A DNA stretch of 64,000 nucleotides from Tsuneonella flava (GTDB lineage Bacteria > Pseudomonadota > Alphaproteobacteria > Sphingomonadales > Sphingomonadaceae). The notes beneath the pieces are model-generated. The model saw only the letters and a program-made list of their open reading frames with translations. It had not been told where the DNA came from and did no database searches. The DNA is taken from contig NZ_PHSO01000007.1 of NCBI RefSeq assembly GCF_002870965.1, positions 124,001-188,000 of the forward strand. Reading direction: 5' to 3'. The position numbers were made by a program, and so were the translations under genes. Of this stretch, positions 58,184-64,000 are shown one piece after another. Position 1 is the stretch's first letter. Each line of letters opens with the position of its first letter.

Positions 58184-59085
58184 GCTGGAAACTGATTGCC
58201 TTCGCGCCGAAGCCGATCGTGCAATCCGCGCTGGCCGCTCACGAGGCGCGGTGGGACTGGGATGCCGATATCGTGCTGACCGGCTCCGAAATTGCCGAGG
58301 ACCGGCCCGACGACTGGCAACTGGAGGCCTATTTCTCGCGCCGTCCGACCAAACAGGATCGCGAGTCTGTCGAATCGTTGTTCGCCAATGGCGCGCCAAC
58401 CATTTCCGCGGAAAAGCTGCCCGATACCGATTGGGTCACGGAAACGCAGAAACAGGTCGCACCGATCCGTGCTGGCCGGTTCTATGTCCATACCCCGGAT
58501 TATCCGGCAGACGAGTCACCCGGCGTGACGGACTTTACGATCCCCGCCAGTCAGGCATTCGGCACGGGACAACATGCGACCACGGCGGGCTGCCTTGCCA
58601 TGCTCGATACGATGAAGCGGCGCGGAACGGTGGTTCGCAATATGGCCGACATTGGCACGGGAACGGGCCTGCTGGCCTTCGCCGCGCTATCCCTCTGGCC
58701 CCACGCCCATGCAACCGCGAGCGACATCGATACCGTTTGCATGCCGGTCGTCGAAGGCAACTGCGCGCTCAATAGAGTGGCGATGGGGAGTGGCATCGGC
58801 AAGCTAACGATGCTGGTGGCAGAGGGGATGGATCATCCCCGATTGCAGGCACGTGGGCCATATGACCTGCTGATTGCCAACATTCTCGCCGGGCCGCTTG
58901 TTTCGCTGGCCGGTGACTTTGCCGAGGCAGTCTCTCCCGGCGGATCGCTTCTGCTGGCCGGGCTGCTGGAAACGCAAGAGCCCGCCGTTCGTGCCGCTTA
59001 CCGGGCTGCCGGGTTCCGCCTCGCTGCGCGACTGGTGAACGGCGATTGGTCGATACTGTGGCTGCGCCGACGCGCCATCGGTTGA
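58180..59085 (+). CDS. prmA: Ribosomal protein L11 methyltransferase
   Basis: A 301-residue SAM methyltransferase that trimethylates ribosomal protein L11. An N-terminal substrate-recognition domain precedes the catalytic domain, with AFGTGQHATT near residue 126, MADIGTGTGLLAFAA near 156 (SAM loop) and DLLIANILAGPL near 228 (NIL-type motif). The length matches PrmA. The start overlaps the metallo-beta-lactamase stop (ATGA), and its 3' end overlaps the DUF2459 gene by up to 40 bp. Confidence 0.95.
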   Translation: MSWKLIAFAPKPIVQSALAAHEARWDWDADIVLTGSEIAEDRPDDWQLEAYFSRRPTKQDRESVESLFANGAPTISAEKLPDTDWVTETQKQVAPIRAGRFYVHTPDYPADESPGVTDFTIPASQAFGTGQHATTAGCLAMLDTMKRRGTVVRNMADIGTGTGLLAFAALSLWPHAHATASDIDTVCMPVVEGNCALNRVAMGSGIGKLTMLVAEGMDHPRLQARGPYDLLIANILAGPLVSLAGDFAEAVSPGGSLLLAGLLETQEPAVRAAYRAAGFRLAARLVNGDWSILWLRRRAIG

Positions 59086-59807
59086 TCCGCGCAGCTCTCA
59101 CAGGCCTCATCGGCCTGATCGCAGCAGTGTTCTGTTTTGCGGTGGTCGGTTGGGTGGGCAGTTCTATTCCGCGCAATGCGGAGTGGCAGGAAACCGGGCA
59201 CGATGTTGAAATCATGGTCGAAACGAATGGCGTGCACACCGCACTGGTTTTGCCACTGATCGCGCCGGAGAAAGACTGGCGTACCGACTTCCCTGCAGGT
59301 GATCTGCGCGCGCCCTTGAGGCCATACACGCATATTTCCATCAGCTGGGGCGAGCGCGCTGTGTTTCTCGACACACCTCGCTGGCGGGATATTTCTCCGG
59401 TGACGATCCTGCGAGCGACTACAGGCAGCAGCTCTCTCCTGCATGTCGCGCATTATGTGCGCCCTGCTCCGGGAAACGATATACGCCCGTTGCGACTGAC
59501 TTCGACTGAATATCGACGTCTGGTTACTGCTATCGAGCAATCGATTGCGCCCACTTCGCCTCACGGCCACTATCCCGGCTACGACAGCTACGATGTATTT
59601 TATGACGCTGTTGGCACCTACTGGATCGGGCGCACCTGCAATCAGTGGACGAGCGACATGCTGGCGGCAGCAGGGGTCAAAGTCGGACGATGGACGCCGT
59701 TTTCAGGGGGTGTGATGAAATGGATCGCACCTGCGCCGGCCGGTATCAGTTCAACGCTGATTCAAAATGCGCGCGAGCGCGCTTCGCCAGAACGATTGGG
59801 ACAATAA
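59046..59807 (+). CDS. DUF2459 (TIGR02117) family membrane-anchored protein
   Basis: A protein of about 253 residues with one N-terminal membrane helix (LTGLIGLIAAVFCFAVVGW) and an exported domain of unknown function (DUF2459). VETNGVHTALVLP near 60, SWGERAVFLDTP near 99 and GRTCNQWTSDML near 198 are conserved. A Cys and His in these motifs could form a papain-like pair (inference). Start choices are TTG 59046, GTG 59058 and TTG 59082; all overlap prmA's end, so the gene is coupled to it. Some proteobacterial relatives are called urease-associated without evidence here. Confidence 0.82.
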   Translation: MVDTVAAPTRHRLIRAALTGLIGLIAAVFCFAVVGWVGSSIPRNAEWQETGHDVEIMVETNGVHTALVLPLIAPEKDWRTDFPAGDLRAPLRPYTHISISWGERAVFLDTPRWRDISPVTILRATTGSSSLLHVAHYVRPAPGNDIRPLRLTSTEYRRLVTAIEQSIAPTSPHGHYPGYDSYDVFYDAVGTYWIGRTCNQWTSDMLAAAGVKVGRWTPFSGGVMKWIAPAPAGISSTLIQNARERASPERLGQ

Positions 59808-59991
59808 CCGACAGCAATATTCCCATCAGCATCGCAATCGCGGCGACGGTGTCTACCTCGGAATTGCCTGTCTGGAATAAAGTCCAGAATACCGGCGCAG
59901 CCATCACGATCCCGCGAATTTCATTGAGAACCAGCAACAGTCCGCCAACAGCAACCAGCTTTTTGAGCTTACTGGCGGTTGCGACGTTCAT
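59746..59991 (-). CDS. Small two-helix membrane protein, hypothetical
   Basis: An 81-residue protein with two hydrophobic segments (LVAVGGLLLVLNEIRGIVMAAPVF and VAAIAMLMGILLSVIVPIVL) and a basic C-terminus. It starts at ATG 59991 and overlaps the DUF2459 gene's 3' end by 62 bp in convergent orientation. I do not recognise a family. A clear membrane-topology pattern in a region otherwise free of genes favours reality over chance. Function unknown. Confidence 0.55.
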   Translation of the reverse strand: MNVATASKLKKLVAVGGLLLVLNEIRGIVMAAPVFWTLFQTGNSEVDTVAAIAMLMGILLSVIVPIVLAKRARAHFESALN

Positions 59992-60082
59992 GATCGGTGC
60001 CTTATCTCCATGGATGCCATTGGATTAAAGAGCAGCGACCGATCGGGTTCCCACAATTGCGTTAGCTTCCCTTATCAGACGA

Positions 60083-62269
<2,187 letters not shown>

Positions 62270-63178
62270 TCATTCGGTTCCGCGCAGAACCGCCAGCATG
62301 GCCGGTTCGTGTTGTTCGTAAACGGAGTCGCCGGGCGTGGCGATAGCGAAGTGGCTCGCGCCGGGATTGCTCAGCACACCGACTTGTGCGCCACCGGCGC
62401 CGATGGCCGCGATGGCATCCGCAGGTGGAGAAGGGAGCTTGGCCTGCACAAACAGTACCTGTTTCAGTTGCGGCGCCTTACGGAGCGGTGAAATCGCTGC
62501 GAGACGATTATCGGCCTTTTGTCCAGACATGCCCAAAAACGGACCGACAGACGAAAATTCGCACAGCGCATCGAAATCGCGCGCCTCCCTGCCAATATCG
62601 CCGGGGCCATCCAGCACGATGGCTGCGCGCGCGCTTGTCGCTGCACGTACCCCCACCGGCCCGCCCGCCCCCTGCGATGTCGCCAGCCACAGCGCTGGCA
62701 AAGCGCCTGCCGAATGGCCAACCAGTGTCACGCGCCCCCGATCGATAGCGTATTCGCTGGCGACCCGGTCGATCATGTGGGCCGCGCTGTCCCAATCCTC
62801 AAAGCTGCCTGGCCAGCCCCCGCCGTCACCGACTTCGCGATAATCGACGTTCAGCGTGGCAATTCCCTTCGCCTGCCACTGCGTTGCAAGCGGTGACATA
62901 TAGGCTGTGTCGGCAATGCCAGCTTTCCAGCATCCGCCGTGGAAAATTATCGCGAGAGGAAAAACGCCCTGCCCTTCCGGCAAGCGCAACTCGGCAAAAC
63001 CACGCGCGTGGGGGCTATACCGCAGGATCGCATCGGGCACGCTGGCACTGATGTGTGCGTCAGTGCCATAAGTCGAAAGACTACCCACTAAGCCTGCACC
63101 ATCCGCTTCTGTCATCGCACAGCCTGCAAGCAGGAGAAACACCACCCCTGCCGCACCCCCTCGCCGGACATTGCTCAC
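62270..63178 (-). CDS. Alpha/beta hydrolase lipoprotein
   Basis: A 302-residue putative esterase with lipoprotein signal (GVVFLLLAGC, Cys20). FHGGCWKAG near residue 80 is the oxyanion-type motif, and VGHSAGALPALW near 153 holds the nucleophile. The acid/base pair is probably in the C-terminal NPGASHFAIATPG segment. It resembles BD-FAE/feruloyl-esterase-like outer-membrane lipoproteins. It overlaps recN by 4 bp at its start, so it is coupled to it. The substrate is unknown. Confidence 0.85.
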   Translation of the reverse strand: MSNVRRGGAAGVVFLLLAGCAMTEADGAGLVGSLSTYGTDAHISASVPDAILRYSPHARGFAELRLPEGQGVFPLAIIFHGGCWKAGIADTAYMSPLATQWQAKGIATLNVDYREVGDGGGWPGSFEDWDSAAHMIDRVASEYAIDRGRVTLVGHSAGALPALWLATSQGAGGPVGVRAATSARAAIVLDGPGDIGREARDFDALCEFSSVGPFLGMSGQKADNRLAAISPLRKAPQLKQVLFVQAKLPSPPADAIAAIGAGGAQVGVLSNPGASHFAIATPGDSVYEQHEPAMLAVLRGTE

Positions 63179-64000
63179 ATCCCTTCCAGCAAGCGATCCG
63201 CCTGTGCACGCGCTTCGACCGTAATTTCCGCGCCGGATAGCATACGCGCAATTTCTTCCTGACGCTGATCGGCATCCAGCAGCGTAACCGAGGTACGGGT
63301 AACAGTGCCCTCGCTCGATTTGTGGATTGCGTAGTGGGTTTGCCCACGCGCCGCGACTTGCGGGCTGTGTGTAACAACCAGCACCTGTCCACCTTCCGCC
63401 AAACGCGCCAGACGATCGCCTATGGCGCTGGCGACCGCCCCGCCCACTCCGCGATCGATCTCGTCGAAAATCATCGTTGCCGCGCCGCCCTTTTCCGCCA
63501 GCGCAACCTTCAACGCGAGGATAAACCGTGACAGTTCCCCGCCACTGGCAATCTTGTTGAGCGGCGCAAAGTCCGCGCCGGGATTAGTGGCGATAAGGAA
63601 TTCAACTGAATCGATGCCGGATGCGCTCCAGCGTTCTTCGGGCAATTCGACAACCGCTGTGCGAAACCGTGCCGCATCGAGTTTTAGCGGGGGAAGCTCG
63701 CTGGCAACCGCAGCATCCAGGCGTCCGGCTGCCTCCGCCCGCAAACGGTGCAGCGCAATCGTTCGTTCGCGATAGACTTCACCTGCCTGTTTCGCTGCCA
63801 CGATCAGCGCGTCCAGTTCCGCTTCGCCTCCTTCGATCGAATCGAGCGCCGCACGAAGCTCACGCATTTTACCGGGCAGTTCATCGACCTCGCAGCGATG
63901 CTTGCGGGCGATGGCGCGCAGTTCGAAGAGTCGCGTTTCCGCCCGTTCCAGCTCCGCAGGATCGTGAACCAGCGCTTCCGCAGCAGCAGCGAGCCTTTCC
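63175..64000 (-). CDS. recN: DNA repair protein RecN, C-terminal part (partial; runs off window)
   Basis: The C-terminal about 275 residues of RecN, an SMC-like ATPase acting in double-strand break repair. Its signature motif is in NKIASGGELSRFILALKVAL, Walker B in MIFDEIDRGVGG and the H-loop in VLVVTHSPQVAARG. Reading continues in frame to base 64000 through coiled-coil sequence (ELERAETRLFELRAIARKH), so the start lies outside the window. A short overlap (4 bp) links it to the hydrolase gene. Confidence 0.94.
   Translation of the reverse strand, partial: ERLAAAAEALVHDPAELERAETRLFELRAIARKHRCEVDELPGKMRELRAALDSIEGGEAELDALIVAAKQAGEVYRERTIALHRLRAEAAGRLDAAVASELPPLKLDAARFRTAVVELPEERWSASGIDSVEFLIATNPGADFAPLNKIASGGELSRFILALKVALAEKGGAATMIFDEIDRGVGGAVASAIGDRLARLAEGGQVLVVTHSPQVAARGQTHYAIHKSSEGTVTRTSVTLLDADQRQEEIARMLSGAEITVEARAQADRLLEGM

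Overview
The window looks like a chromosomal segment of an alphaproteobacterium. The best fit is Sphingomonadales, probably an Erythrobacteraceae-type organism. This rests on high GC, the lolC-lolD-...-dnaE order, a recN/ligA neighbourhood, sdhC-sdhD-sdhA, a KorAB-type 2-oxoacid oxidoreductase, a DOMON-like/DUF1343 pair, a subclass B3 metallo-beta-lactamase and the dispersed palindromic repeats. The genus call is inference. No rRNA, tRNA, prophage, intact insertion sequence or CRISPR array was seen.

Region by region. 0.3-4.3 kb: dedA, gshB, a yraN-rsmI overlap pair, and a divergent LpoA-like lipoprotein, which is the rsmI/lpoA/yraN neighbourhood of other proteobacteria in rearranged form. 4.4-9.0 kb: parE, a GT87-type membrane glycosyltransferase and a class A beta-lactamase-like serine hydrolase. 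9.1-12.0 kb: a tight MoxR ATPase - DUF817 - VWA cluster. 12.0-18.5 kb: DUF1343 and DOMON-like genes, tyrS, a PilZ protein, an MFS exporter, cysK and a dienelactone-hydrolase-like gene. 18.5-26.7 kb: a long minus-strand run lolC-lolD-glutathione peroxidase-dnaE-acyl-CoA ligase-DUF1330. 26.9-29.5 kb: purF, an SDR and a second PilZ protein. 29.5-34.2 kb: photolyase, cyclopropane-fatty-acid-synthase-like and serine hydrolase genes, divergent from a PAP2 phosphatase. 34.3-38.9 kb: korA-korB, an HSL-type esterase and rppH.

39.3-46.6 kb: a TPR protein, an RsmB-type rRNA methyltransferase, guaB, an M28 peptidase, an FkbM methyltransferase with an AT-rich 5' end, and 3-hydroxybutyrate dehydrogenase. 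46.8-52.7 kb: a YpfJ-type metallopeptidase, a blaI/M56 regulatory pair with a visible operator, an FMN-dependent alpha-hydroxy-acid dehydrogenase and a periplasmic cyclophilin. 52.9-59.8 kb: an HExxH lipoprotein, sdhA-sdhD-sdhC without sdhB beside it, then an overlapping SDR - B3 metallo-beta-lactamase - prmA - DUF2459 chain. 60-64 kb: ligA, an alpha/beta hydrolase lipoprotein and the 3' part of recN.

The most unusual non-coding content is of two kinds. The first is two families of palindromic repeats: A, about 125 bp with nested inverted repeats, and B, about 88 bp. They are often joined as A-B modules with a nearly constant gap of about 25 bp, and they fill the widest intergenic spaces, always beside a gene 3' end. 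The second is a 268-bp MITE-like element with 33-bp terminal inverted repeats flanked by TA. It is wedged between guaB and the rsmB-like gene, and the guaB stop codon lies at its edge. Most genes are ordinary housekeeping genes. I did not find a clear new defence or biosynthetic system; the best leads are the repeat elements, the M56/BlaI pair with a non-PBP sensor region, the DUF817 gene without a normal start codon, the orphan HExxH lipoprotein downstream of sdhA, and the compositionally chimeric FkbM gene.
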